Shown here in pieces: positions 34,605 to 42,985 of a stretch of 64,000 bases of DNA. Numbering within the stretch: position 1 is the stretch's first letter; each line of letters opens with the position of its first letter. This DNA comes from Oleiagrimonas sp. C23AA. GTDB taxonomy: Bacteria; Pseudomonadota; Gammaproteobacteria; Xanthomonadales; Rhodanobacteraceae. Under the pieces are notes generated by a model that saw only the letters and a program-made list of their open reading frames with translations, did no database searches and was not told the DNA's origin. A program made the position numbers and the translations under genes. The stretch covers positions 186,001 through 250,000 of the forward strand of contig NZ_JAARLY010000004.1 of the NCBI RefSeq assembly GCF_011759385.1. Direction: 5' to 3'.

Positions 34605-36824
34605 TTACGCCGTCGTCGAGGCCGGTGGGGACGGCTCCAATGGCTGCGCTTGTGGCCGATCGGCATATACCTTGGCCCAGGCCTGCAGAGGATGTGGACG
34701 ACACGGGCCAGGATCGCTGGTTGCGGGCCGCCCGGCGTCCTGATGTCCGGCATAGCGGCGCAGGAACTGCGGGCGGTCGGCGCAGGTGATGGCAATGTCG
34801 TACCAGCCATGACTGGTCGAGAGATCCAGTGGCAAGCGCAGGATGGCATGGCCCGGCAGCGTCATGGGTGTGGCGACGTCCTCGGTGTAGGCGTCGCTCA
34901 CCTGCAGGGTCAGGCTCGATGTGTCGCGGTTGGCCAGCACCACATCGACCTGCCAGCTGTTCGGGTGCGGTTCCAGCCAGGCCTCACACATGACCGGGCC
35001 GGCCGCGGCTCCATCGTGCAGCTCGACCAGGCTGCCATGCGGACCATATAGGGATAGCGCGTAGCCGCCATCCAGCGGCCAGACATCGGTGATCAAGGTG
35101 CCGGCCGAGGCTGCGTAGCGGCGCGGCGGAGCGTCGGGCTGAAGGCGGTCGTAGACGTAGAAACCGATACCGAGCACGCCGGTGTTGTGCACGTCCAGAG
35201 CGAGGTGTTGGTCCCGCCGCTGCGGCCGTACACTCCAACGATAGGGAACCGCCCGGGCCGGCCTCAGCCCGGGCTCCTGGGCGGGCATCTGTCCCGGCGC
35301 CGGGACCCGGAGTGGCAGCGGGTGGCGGGGCTCGGCGGCTGCTGGAGGCGAGGTCGGAGGGCCTTGCTGCACGGCCAGAGCGAAGTCGAAGCAGCGTGTC
35401 AGGTCACCACACACGGCACGGCGCCAGGGACTGATATTGGGTTCGTGCACGCCAAAGCGCTGTTCCAGGAAGCGGATCACCGAGGTGTGATCGAAGGTCT
35501 CCGAGCACAGCCAGCCGCCGGTGGACCAAGGCGAAATGACCATCATCGGCACGCGTGGCCCCAGGCCCACCGGCTGGCGGCCGCCGGGATCGGCACCGGG
35601 TACCAGCGGATGCTTGACGCGCGGATAGCGGTCCAGGTCGAGTATTTCCAGGTCCAGGCTATCGGCCAGATCAGCCGATACCACGCCGTCTTTCCCTGCA
35701 CCACTTTGCAGGGGTGGCATCGGTGGCACGACGTGGTCGAACAGGCCATCGTTCTCGTCGTAATTGACCAGCAGTACGGTGCGACTCCAGACCTCCGGAT
35801 TGGCGGTCAGTGCCTGCAGCACCTGCTCGATATACCAGGCGCCGTCGGACTGGCTGGCCTGCGGGTGCTCGCTGTACTTGTAGGGCGCGACGATCCAGCT
35901 GACCTGGGGCAACCGGTCGCCGAGCACGTCCTGGCGCAGCTCGCGAAGGGTATGGTTGGAGACGCCCTTGCGAACCAGCGGTCCGTTCGGATCAGCGCCT
36001 TCCTGCACCTGATAGGCGGCGAAAAATTCCAGCGAATTGTCGGTGTAGTTGTCCGAGGGCGCGCCAGGCTCACCCGTTCCGCCCTGATAGAGCTTCCATG
36101 AGACGCCGGCCTTCTGCAGGCGCTCGGGGTACGTGGTCCAGGTGTAGCCGTTGGTCTTCGGGCGCTCCTCGCTCCCCGGCCCGTTGGCGCGGCGGCCGAG
36201 GGTATTGGAGGGATCGCAGGTGCCAGTCCACAGGAAGATACGGTTCATCGCCGTATCCGAGTGCGCCGAGGCGAAGTAGTGGTCGCACAGTGTGAACGCT
36301 TCGGCCAGCGCGGTGTGGAAGGGCAGGTCGTCCCGGCGCAGGTGGCCCATGGTCAGCGTGTCCTGCTTCTGCGTCACCCAGTCGTTCCAGCGTCCAAGGT
36401 TCCAGGCCTGGTGACCCGAGCTCCAGCCATGGTCGGTGCTGTCGAAGTGGCTGCCACTTCGCGCGATGTCGATGTGAAACGGCAGCAGGTACGGCGAGTC
36501 CGGCGTCACACCTCGTGCCTTGAAATCCTTGGTACGCAGGCGGGCATTGGGTTGGTGCCAGACGTCGTGGCCGTTGGGAAGCACGTGTGGTCGTGGGTCG
36601 GCAAAGCCGCGGACACCGCGAAGCGCACCGAAGTAATGATCGAACGAACGGTTCTCCTGCATCAGGATGACCACATGCGCGACATCGGCAATGGTGCCGG
36701 TGCGGCGGCGCGCCGGAATGCTGACGGCGCGGGCGATGCTGGCTGGTATGCGGCCGGCAGCCAAGGCCGCGCCCAGGGCACTGCCACCCAGCTTGAGAAA
36801 ACGGCGGCGGGCGTCGGAAGTCAT
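34605..36824 (-). CDS. Phosphocholine-type phospholipase C, Tat-exported
   Basis: Secreted phosphoesterase of 739 residues. The N-terminus DARRRFLKLGGSALGAALAAG is a twin-arginine signal. The catalytic domain has the family motif VVILMQENRSFDHYFGALRGVRGF (shown in part; nucleophile threonine/asparagine region not resolved by eye), HNP-type segments SWIVAPYKYSEHPQAS, NYDENDGLFDHVVPP and SPWSTGGWLCSETFDHTSV. Two C-terminal beta domains (DUF756-like) end the protein, as in phosphocholine-preferring PlcH/PlcN enzymes. Its ATG overlaps the upstream phosphatase stop (ATGA), showing tight coupling. Products would be diacylglycerol and phosphocholine or a similar head-group. Confidence 0.92.
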   Translation of the reverse strand: MTSDARRRFLKLGGSALGAALAAGRIPASIARAVSIPARRRTGTIADVAHVVILMQENRSFDHYFGALRGVRGFADPRPHVLPNGHDVWHQPNARLRTKDFKARGVTPDSPYLLPFHIDIARSGSHFDSTDHGWSSGHQAWNLGRWNDWVTQKQDTLTMGHLRRDDLPFHTALAEAFTLCDHYFASAHSDTAMNRIFLWTGTCDPSNTLGRRANGPGSEERPKTNGYTWTTYPERLQKAGVSWKLYQGGTGEPGAPSDNYTDNSLEFFAAYQVQEGADPNGPLVRKGVSNHTLRELRQDVLGDRLPQVSWIVAPYKYSEHPQASQSDGAWYIEQVLQALTANPEVWSRTVLLVNYDENDGLFDHVVPPMPPLQSGAGKDGVVSADLADSLDLEILDLDRYPRVKHPLVPGADPGGRQPVGLGPRVPMMVISPWSTGGWLCSETFDHTSVIRFLEQRFGVHEPNISPWRRAVCGDLTRCFDFALAVQQGPPTSPPAAAEPRHPLPLRVPAPGQMPAQEPGLRPARAVPYRWSVRPQRRDQHLALDVHNTGVLGIGFYVYDRLQPDAPPRRYAASAGTLITDVWPLDGGYALSLYGPHGSLVELHDGAAAGPVMCEAWLEPHPNSWQVDVVLANRDTSSLTLQVSDAYTEDVATPMTLPGHAILRLPLDLSTSHGWYDIAITCADRPQFLRRYAGHQDAGRPATSDPGPCRPHPLQAWAKVYADRPQAQPLEPSPPASTTA

Positions 36825-37627
36825 CGTTGCGGGCACTCCGCGAGCTTTTCCAGTAACTGGCGATGCAGGCCCGGCGTGGCGGCGGCGACCACCTGGCCGC
36901 CGCTATGCAGTCCCAGTGCACCCCCCTGCCAGTCGCTGATGACACCGCCCGCCGCTTCCACCACCGGCGCCAGGGCCAGAAAGTCGTAGGGTTTCAGATC
37001 AGCCTCGACCACGGCATCGACGTGGCCGGAGGCCAGCATGGCGTAGCTGTAGCAGTCACCGCCGAAGCGCCGACCGGCGGCGGCGGCGCAGACGCGCTCG
37101 AAGGCGTCCGACTCGTTCTCGCAGAAGATATCGGGTGAGGTCGTGTAGATGGTGGCATCACGCAGCCGTTGGCAGCCATTGCTGCGACAGGGGTTGCCAT
37201 TGGCCCAGGTCCCCTCGCCGCGCCATCCGAGCCAGCGCTCGCCGAGTACCGGAATATCGATCAGGCCGAGCATTGGCTGCCCTTCCCGCAGCAGAGCGAT
37301 CAGCGTGCCCCACAGCGGCCAGCCGGTGATGAAACTGCGCGTACCGTCAATCGGATCCAGCGACCACACGTAGGGCGCATCGGCATGCTTGCCGCCATGC
37401 TCCTCGCCGACGATGCCGTGCTCGGGCCAGGCCGCGTTGATGGTCCGTCGCAGCATCGATTCGACGTCGCGATCGACACGCGTCACCGGGCTTTCATCGG
37501 GCTTGAGCTGGACCTCCAGATGGTGTCTGAAAGCGGGCAGGGAGAGTTTCCTGGCGCGATCGGCGAGATCTTCGGCGAAGCGCATGAAGGTAGTTGCTTC
37601 GATGCCGGGAGGCGTCAGCACGGCCAT
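36821..37627 (-). CDS. Inositol-monophosphatase-like phosphatase (HisN type)
   Basis: Magnesium-dependent sugar/alcohol phosphatase of 269 residues. Metal-binding motifs are GEEHGG, the DPIDGTRSFITG signature and the C-terminal KPYDFLALAPVVEAAGG. This variant (WSLDPIDGTRSF) is closest to the histidinol-phosphatase HisN group of IMPases. Start ATG at 37627 preceded in frame by a TTG. It is the first gene of the minus-strand operon and is coupled to phospholipase C by a 4-base overlap, so it may dephosphorylate the released head-group instead of histidinol phosphate; that is inference. Confidence 0.88.
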   Translation of the reverse strand: MAVLTPPGIEATTFMRFAEDLADRARKLSLPAFRHHLEVQLKPDESPVTRVDRDVESMLRRTINAAWPEHGIVGEEHGGKHADAPYVWSLDPIDGTRSFITGWPLWGTLIALLREGQPMLGLIDIPVLGERWLGWRGEGTWANGNPCRSNGCQRLRDATIYTTSPDIFCENESDAFERVCAAAAGRRFGGDCYSYAMLASGHVDAVVEADLKPYDFLALAPVVEAAGGVISDWQGGALGLHSGGQVVAAATPGLHRQLLEKLAECPQR

Positions 37628-37633
37628 GGACAA

Positions 37634-37859
37634 GCCTTGAAAAATGAGAGGAGCGCGGCCGCATCAGCAAAGGCCGTGTGTGCATCATCGCAGCGCCTGG
37701 AAAATTTTGCATCCATTCGCCACAAATATGCAAATGTCCACAAATTGACACAATTTCGCGGCACGCTGGATGTGTTGTCACCGCCGACAGATGCTCGTCG
37801 ATCCCGCGCGGTGGCCGATTCATGGCGTCATTCCAGGATGTGATTGGGGAGGTCTACAG
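37634..37859. promoter_or_regulatory. Divergent promoter region, phosphatase-PLC / ABC transporter
   Basis: AT-rich segment in a GC-rich genome. It contains TTTGCAT (37706-37712) with ATGCAAA (37728-37734), an inverted repeat with a 15-base spacer, and AAATTG-ACA-CAATTT (37742-37756), a compact palindrome. CACAAAT occurs at 37721 and 37739, with CACAATT at 37749. These are candidate sites for the DeoR-type regulator encoded downstream or for PhoB; I do not see a clear Pho box. Confidence 0.55.
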
Positions 37860-38864
37860 ATGCGTGTCTTAACCCGGGTGGCAATCGCGCTGGTGCTCGG
37901 ATTGTTCGTTGGCGTGCATGCCTGTGCCGGCACCATCACCGTGTACACGGCGCTGGAGAACGACGAGGTGTCGCTGTATCTGGCTGCCGCTCACAAGGCG
38001 TTGCCGGACGTGCATGTGCGCGTGCTGAGACTGTCCACCGGTGATCTGGCCGCGCGCCTGGTCGCCGAGGCCGGCCATCCGCGCAACGACGTGGTCTGGG
38101 GCGAGGCGTTGACGGACATGCTCGACCCGCGCATCGCCGGTCAACTGCAACCGCTGCATCTGGCCAACGTGGCGCACTTTCCATCGCGTTTTCGCGATCC
38201 GGCCGGGCGCTGGTTCGCACCCACCGGCTATGTGTCGGCGCTGTGCGTGAACACACCGGCGCTGGCGGCGGCGCACCTGCCCATGCCGCATTCCTGGCGC
38301 GACCTGACCAAGCCGATCTACAAGGGCCAGGTGGTGATGCCCGATCCGCAATCTTCGGGGACTGGCTACATGATGATCGCCGGGATCCTGCACGGCCTGG
38401 GCCAGGCCAGAGGCTGGGCCCTTCTCAAGGCGTTGTCGGGCAACGTCGCGCAATACACCGCATCCGGATCGCGACCGTGCAAGCTGGCGCGCACCGGCGA
38501 ATATCCGATCGGCGTCTCATTCGCGTTCGTCGCCATGCAGGCCATCAAGCAGGGTTTCCCGGTACAGATGGTGATTCCCTCCGACCACGTCGGCTACGAG
38601 TTGGAAGCCTCGGGCCTGATGAAGGGTGCGCGCAACGCGGCCGATGCCAGGCGCTTTCTCGCCTGGACCGCCTCGTCGCAGGCGGCGGCGCTGTACCGGC
38701 ACTACAAGAGCATCGTTGCGGTTTCGGCCGCGCCGTCCGCCGGCGAGATCCATGATGGTCTGCCGGCGCATCTGATGCAGCACCTGGAGCCGATCGACTT
38801 TGCCGCCTCGGCCAGGCAACGCGCCGCCGTCATCGAGCGCTGGAAGCGCGACGTCGGGCATTGA
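37860..38864 (+). CDS. ABC transporter substrate-binding protein (2-aminoethylphosphonate/Fe type)
   Basis: Periplasmic solute-binding protein of 334 residues. Signal peptide ends at VHACAG; the mature part starts TITVYTALENDEV, typical of the Fbp/PotD-like cluster, with DVVWGEALTDML, YVSALCVNT and PDPQSSGTGYMMIAG. The last is characteristic of the PhnS2-type putative 2-aminoethylphosphonate binders. The Fbp-type tyrosine pair for iron is not obvious, so an organophosphorus ligand is favoured but not proven. The ATG at 37860 has GGGGAGG eight bases upstream; a longer frame upstream is not used. First gene of the four-gene operon. Confidence 0.82.
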   Translation: MRVLTRVAIALVLGLFVGVHACAGTITVYTALENDEVSLYLAAAHKALPDVHVRVLRLSTGDLAARLVAEAGHPRNDVVWGEALTDMLDPRIAGQLQPLHLANVAHFPSRFRDPAGRWFAPTGYVSALCVNTPALAAAHLPMPHSWRDLTKPIYKGQVVMPDPQSSGTGYMMIAGILHGLGQARGWALLKALSGNVAQYTASGSRPCKLARTGEYPIGVSFAFVAMQAIKQGFPVQMVIPSDHVGYELEASGLMKGARNAADARRFLAWTASSQAAALYRHYKSIVAVSAAPSAGEIHDGLPAHLMQHLEPIDFAASARQRAAVIERWKRDVGH

Positions 38865-38893
38865 CGCCGCCGCGGACGCCAGGGGTTCACACC

Positions 38894-39901
38894 GTGTATT
38901 TGCAGATTGACAACCTTCACAAGTCCTTCGCCGGCCAACGCGTGCTGGACGGTATCGGCTTCGCCGCCGGCGAGCACGAGTTTGTCTGTCTGCTGGGTCC
39001 CAGTGGCTGTGGCAAGACCACCTTGCTGCGCATCATCGCCGGCCTACTCGAGGCCGACGGCGGCACCATCCGTCTCGGTACGCGCGAGCTGACGCCGTTG
39101 CCCGCGCAGCAGCGCAACATCGGACTGGTATTCCAGTCCTACTCGCTGTTTCCCACCATGACCGTGGCGCAGAACATCGGCTACGGCATGCGCCTGCGGC
39201 GCGCCACGCGCGCGAGCATCGCCGCGCGCTGCGAGGAACTGCTGGCGCTGGTGCGCATGCCGGACGCCGCCGCGCGTTATCCGGCCGAGCTTTCCGGCGG
39301 CCAGCAGCAGCGCGTCGCGCTGGCCCGCGCGCTGGCGGTAGACCCTGGGCTGCTGCTGCTGGACGAGCCGCTGTCGGCGCTCGACGCGCGGGTTCGCGAG
39401 CAACTGCGCGGCGAGCTGCGTCAGCTGCAGCGCTCGCTCGCGATTCCCACACTGATGGTGACCCACGATCAGGAAGAGGCGCTGAGCATGGCCGACCGCA
39501 TCGTGTGCATGAATCAGGGGCGCATCGAGCAAATCGCCGCGCCGCGCGAGCTCTACCTGCGACCGCGTACCGCCTTTGTCGCCGGCTTCGTCGGTGAGTC
39601 GAACCTGCTGCCCACTGCCTGGATACGGGAAGTCTGGCCCGAACTGCTGGTGCATCGGCCATCGGGAAGCGATGACATGTTCGTCGCCTGCGTGCGTCCG
39701 GAGGACGTGCTGGTACGGGCCGAGGCAGAGGGTACGGCGCGCATGGGCGCCGCCACCTTCCGTGGTGCGACGGTGCGATGGCAGATCGAATGGCGCGGTC
39801 GTCAATTGCTGTGCGAGCAGCACCGCGATACCGCACTGGCGCAGGGCGACGCGGTAAGTGTGTCGGTGCGTCCGGATCGCTGCACCTGGGTACGCGCATG
39901 A
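38894..39901 (+). CDS. ABC transporter ATP-binding protein (PhnT/FbpC-like)
   Basis: Cytoplasmic ATPase of 335 residues. Walker A LLGPSGCGKTTLLR, Q-loop LVFQSYSLFPTMTV, signature ELSGGQQQRVALARAL, Walker B LLLLDEPLSALDARV and the switch histidine in VTHDQEEAL are all present. A C-terminal TOBE-like regulatory domain follows (VRPEDVLV). I choose the GTG at 38894, which has AGGGG nine bases upstream and starts right at the domain; a TTG at 38861 overlapping the previous stop is the alternative. Its stop overlaps the permease start (ATGA). Confidence 0.93.
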   Translation: MYLQIDNLHKSFAGQRVLDGIGFAAGEHEFVCLLGPSGCGKTTLLRIIAGLLEADGGTIRLGTRELTPLPAQQRNIGLVFQSYSLFPTMTVAQNIGYGMRLRRATRASIAARCEELLALVRMPDAAARYPAELSGGQQQRVALARALAVDPGLLLLDEPLSALDARVREQLRGELRQLQRSLAIPTLMVTHDQEEALSMADRIVCMNQGRIEQIAAPRELYLRPRTAFVAGFVGESNLLPTAWIREVWPELLVHRPSGSDDMFVACVRPEDVLVRAEAEGTARMGAATFRGATVRWQIEWRGRQLLCEQHRDTALAQGDAVSVSVRPDRCTWVRA

Positions 39902-41580
39902 ATACCTGCACACCCGCCACACGTGTGTACCGGCCCGGGACCGAACGCGCCCTGGGCCTGCTCGGCGGCGGCCTGCCGCTACTCGCTCTGGCCTTGTTCT
40001 TTGTCTATCCCCTGCTGTCGATAGGCTGGCGCAGCTTTACCGTCGATGGCGCCGGCGGTCCGACGCTGGCCAACTATCTGCGGCTGTGGAGCGAGCCGGG
40101 CATTGCGCGCGCGGCATGGCACAGCCTGACGATGTCGGGCACCGTCACCGTGCTGGCGCTTGCTGCCGGCCTGCTGCTGGCCATGCTGTTCAAGCGTTCG
40201 CGGGTGCGCGGACGGCGGCTCATGTTCGCAGTTTTGATGTTGCCGATGCTGGCGCCGTCGCTGATGCAGGGGCTGGGCCTGCTGTTCCTGCTCGGGCGCA
40301 ACGGTCTGGTGCATCGCTGGACCGGCCTGGATACCGATATCTACGGATTCTGGGGTCTGGTCGCGGCGAACGCCATCTACGCCTTGCCGCAGGCTACGCT
40401 GATCATCGCCGCTGCATTGGAGCGCACCGATCATCGCCACTACGACGCAGCGCTGACCATGGGCGCCTCGCCGTGGCGCCAGTTCCTCGACATTACGCTG
40501 GCGCAAAGCCGCTACGGCCTGCTGGCAGCGGTCTTCGTGGTGTTCAGCGTGACCATCACCGATTTTGGCAACGCCATCGTGCTGGGCGGACCGTATCGGG
40601 TGTTGGCCAACGAGGTCTACGACCAGGTCGCCGGACAGATGGACATCAACATGGGTGCCGCCGTCGGCATGTTGCTCTTGTTGCCGGCGCTGGCCTCACT
40701 GCTGGTCGAGCGCTCGGCGCTGCGCCGTGCCGGTACCGGTTCCGAACACGCGCGACCGGCTGATGTGCGACCCGGGCGTGGCCGCGACCTTGGGCTGGGC
40801 CTGGGCAGTGTGGTGGTGCTGGCGCCGGTGCTGGCGGTGTTCGCCACCGTGGTCTATGCCAGCTTGGTCAAGCTGTGGCCGTATCGACTCGAGCTGACAC
40901 TGGCCCACTACCATACCGATCTCCCGGATGGTTATACGCCCATCTTCACCTCACTGAAGCTGGCGCTATTGACCGCCTTGGCCGGTACCGTTCTGGTGTT
41001 CGCGCTGACCTTGCTGGTGCGCCGCGCGCGGCCATCGCTGGCACGTGGGCTGCACGTGATGGCCACCTTGCCCGCCGCCGTGCCGGGCCTGGTCATCGGC
41101 ATCGCCTATCTGATGAGTTTCAATACTGGGCCGCTGGCGGACATGCTCTACGGCAGCCTGTTCCTGATGGCCGCCTGCAATCTGTATCACTACCACGCAC
41201 AGAGCTATCTGATGTTGGCCACCGGCATGCGTGCGGTGCCGGGAGCGCTGGAAGACGCTGTGACCTGCCTGGGCGGCGGCCTGCTGCGCCGCCTGCGTGA
41301 CGTGGTGCTGCCGTTCACTGCGCCGACCGTGGCCTCGGTGTTCTTCTTCCTGTTCATGCAATCGATGGTGACCTTGTCGGCGGTGGTATTTCTGGTCACG
41401 CCGGAGCTGAATCTGGCCTCGGTGGCAGTGATGCAGCTCGATGCCAACGGCTTTGTCTCCCAGGCCGCCGCCTACGCCACCTGCATCGTCGCCAGCGTGG
41501 CTGCGGCCGCGCTGGCGATGCGTGTTTGCGCCACACTGCTCGCGCGTCATTTCCAAAGGAGAACGCCCGATGTGGCATGA
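39898..41580 (+). CDS. ABC transporter permease, fused two-module type
   Basis: Inner-membrane permease of 560 residues made of two tandem BPD_transp_1 modules. Each has an EAA-loop: DHRHYDAALTMGASPWRQFLDITL in the first half (quoted in part) and GALEDAVTCLGGGLLRRLRDVVLP in the second. About twelve hydrophobic helices are seen. The fused form is typical of the Fe3+ (FbpB) and putative 2-aminoethylphosphonate (PhnU2) systems. ATG overlaps the ATPase stop by four bases; the C-terminus overlaps the DeoR gene by 11 bases, showing translational coupling along the operon. Confidence 0.9.
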   Translation: MNTCTPATRVYRPGTERALGLLGGGLPLLALALFFVYPLLSIGWRSFTVDGAGGPTLANYLRLWSEPGIARAAWHSLTMSGTVTVLALAAGLLLAMLFKRSRVRGRRLMFAVLMLPMLAPSLMQGLGLLFLLGRNGLVHRWTGLDTDIYGFWGLVAANAIYALPQATLIIAAALERTDHRHYDAALTMGASPWRQFLDITLAQSRYGLLAAVFVVFSVTITDFGNAIVLGGPYRVLANEVYDQVAGQMDINMGAAVGMLLLLPALASLLVERSALRRAGTGSEHARPADVRPGRGRDLGLGLGSVVVLAPVLAVFATVVYASLVKLWPYRLELTLAHYHTDLPDGYTPIFTSLKLALLTALAGTVLVFALTLLVRRARPSLARGLHVMATLPAAVPGLVIGIAYLMSFNTGPLADMLYGSLFLMAACNLYHYHAQSYLMLATGMRAVPGALEDAVTCLGGGLLRRLRDVVLPFTAPTVASVFFFLFMQSMVTLSAVVFLVTPELNLASVAVMQLDANGFVSQAAAYATCIVASVAAAALAMRVCATLLARHFQRRTPDVA

Positions 41581-42337
41581 GGAACGCTACAAACGCATCC
41601 GCGGCCTGCTCAAGACCTTCGGCCAGGTGTCGGTGGAGCGCATCACCAGCGAGCTGGGCGTGTCGCGCGAGACGGTGCGGCGTGACCTGCTGCGCCTGGA
41701 GGCGCGCGGCGAGATACAGCGCGTGCACGGCGGCGCGGTACTGGTTGGCGACGAGCCGCCGATCGACGTGCGTGCGACCACGCGGGTGCGTGAGAAGCGT
41801 GCTATCGCACGTGCCGTTGCCGGCCTGGTGGAAAGTGGTCAGACCCTGTTCCTGGACGCTGGCACCACCACCACCTTTGTCGCTGAGGCCCTGGCCAGCC
41901 TGCACGGCCTGACCGTGATCACCAATTCGGTCGGCGTGGCGGCGAAGCTGGCGGCCACGCAGGAGCGAGATCACGGCAACCATGTGCGCCTGCTAGGCGG
42001 CAGCTTCAATGCCGAGCTCAATTCAACCTATGGTGCGGTCACAGTGGCCGAGATCGCACGCCATAGCGTGCATGTGGCGATCTTGTCGCCGGTCGGCGTC
42101 GACGCGGTGATGGGCGCCACCAGCTTTCTGCTCGACGAGGCCGAGGTGGCGCGGGCGATGAGCACGCATGCGCACCACACCATCATCGCTGCCGACCGTT
42201 CCAAGATCGGTGTGCGCAGCCGCGTCGGCTATTGTGCGGTCGATGCCATCGGCACGCTGGTCACCGACCAGGGCGCCGGTCGCAGTCAGGCGATGAAGTC
42301 CCTGGCTCGCAGCATCGGCGAGGTGGTGTATGCCTGA
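41570..42337 (+). CDS. DeoR family transcriptional regulator
   Basis: Repressor of 255 residues. The N-terminal winged helix (MWHEERYKRIRGLLKTFG, then VERITSELGVSRETVRRDLLRLEARGEIQRVHGGA) has the DeoR signature. The effector domain (residues about 75-240) has FLDAGTTTTFVAEAL, ITNSVGVAAKLA and AADRSKIGVRS, the sugar-phosphate isomerase-like fold that senses phosphorylated metabolites. AAAGGA lies 10 bases before the ATG and the start overlaps the permease gene. It probably controls this operon and the divergent phosphatase-PLC operon. A phosphorylated head-group or glycerol phosphate would be a natural effector. Confidence 0.92.
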   Translation: MWHEERYKRIRGLLKTFGQVSVERITSELGVSRETVRRDLLRLEARGEIQRVHGGAVLVGDEPPIDVRATTRVREKRAIARAVAGLVESGQTLFLDAGTTTTFVAEALASLHGLTVITNSVGVAAKLAATQERDHGNHVRLLGGSFNAELNSTYGAVTVAEIARHSVHVAILSPVGVDAVMGATSFLLDEAEVARAMSTHAHHTIIAADRSKIGVRSRVGYCAVDAIGTLVTDQGAGRSQAMKSLARSIGEVVYA

Positions 42338-42985
42338 TCGTGGCGCCCTCGCCAAGGTCCGGCCATGAGTCACGCCGTCACACTCGGCGTGCCCGGCTGT
42401 CGCCTGGCGGATATGTGCGAAGTGCCGGTCGAGGCGTCGACACGTCTTCCCGCGGGGGGTGTTGCCAGCAAAGAAGAACGTATGGCGACTCCACGGGGGC
42501 CGGTCGATCCGCCCTTGCACCGTGTTCTCGACAAGGCCCTGGCGTCCCATGACCGCGATGCTTTTGGCGGCTTGCGAGAGCCCGGCATGGCGATGGTGCC
42601 GGTCGACGAGCGTCCCGTCCCTTGGGCGATCGTCAATCTCTTCAACCGCTCCGGCGGACTCGATTATCCGATGGCTGCGCAGCATGCCGCCAGGCTGACC
42701 CAGGACGCGCTTCACCACCATGCGAACGTGGTGGCGGCAGCGTCCGACACGGGCGGGGCAGATGAGCGGCATCACCGCTTCGGCGGCGCCGATCCGCCCT
42801 TGCCGCGCGAAGACAGTTCCTGAAAGAAGACCGCTGACGGTCGTCGATCCATGCACCTTTTCGCGAGCACCTGCGTGCCTTGCGCGTAGACGCTCGCGCC
42901 CGCGATCCGGTGACGACCGCTCCGACGCATGTTTAGCCGCTTTTCCACCCGACCCTTCAACCGCTGACTTTCCGGAGTTCGACTC
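42338..42985. other. 648-base region without a clear gene
   Basis: Between the DeoR gene and the next TonB receptor. A plus-strand frame at 42365-42823 (152 codons, starting MSHAVTLGVPGCRLADMCEV) shows a modest GC preference at third positions but no motif, no clear ribosome site and an odd His/Asp-rich end; minus-strand frames also span it. A 14-base direct repeat CGATCCGCCCTTGC occurs at 42505-42518 and 42790-42803. The last 20 bases hold a ribosome site (CCGGAG) for the receptor. It may be a decayed gene. Confidence 0.45.

Noticed and set aside
42023-42856. 277-codon minus-strand frame over the DeoR gene end and the gap
   Set aside because: Half lies antisense to a well-supported DeoR gene; composition is His/Arg-rich and shadow-like.
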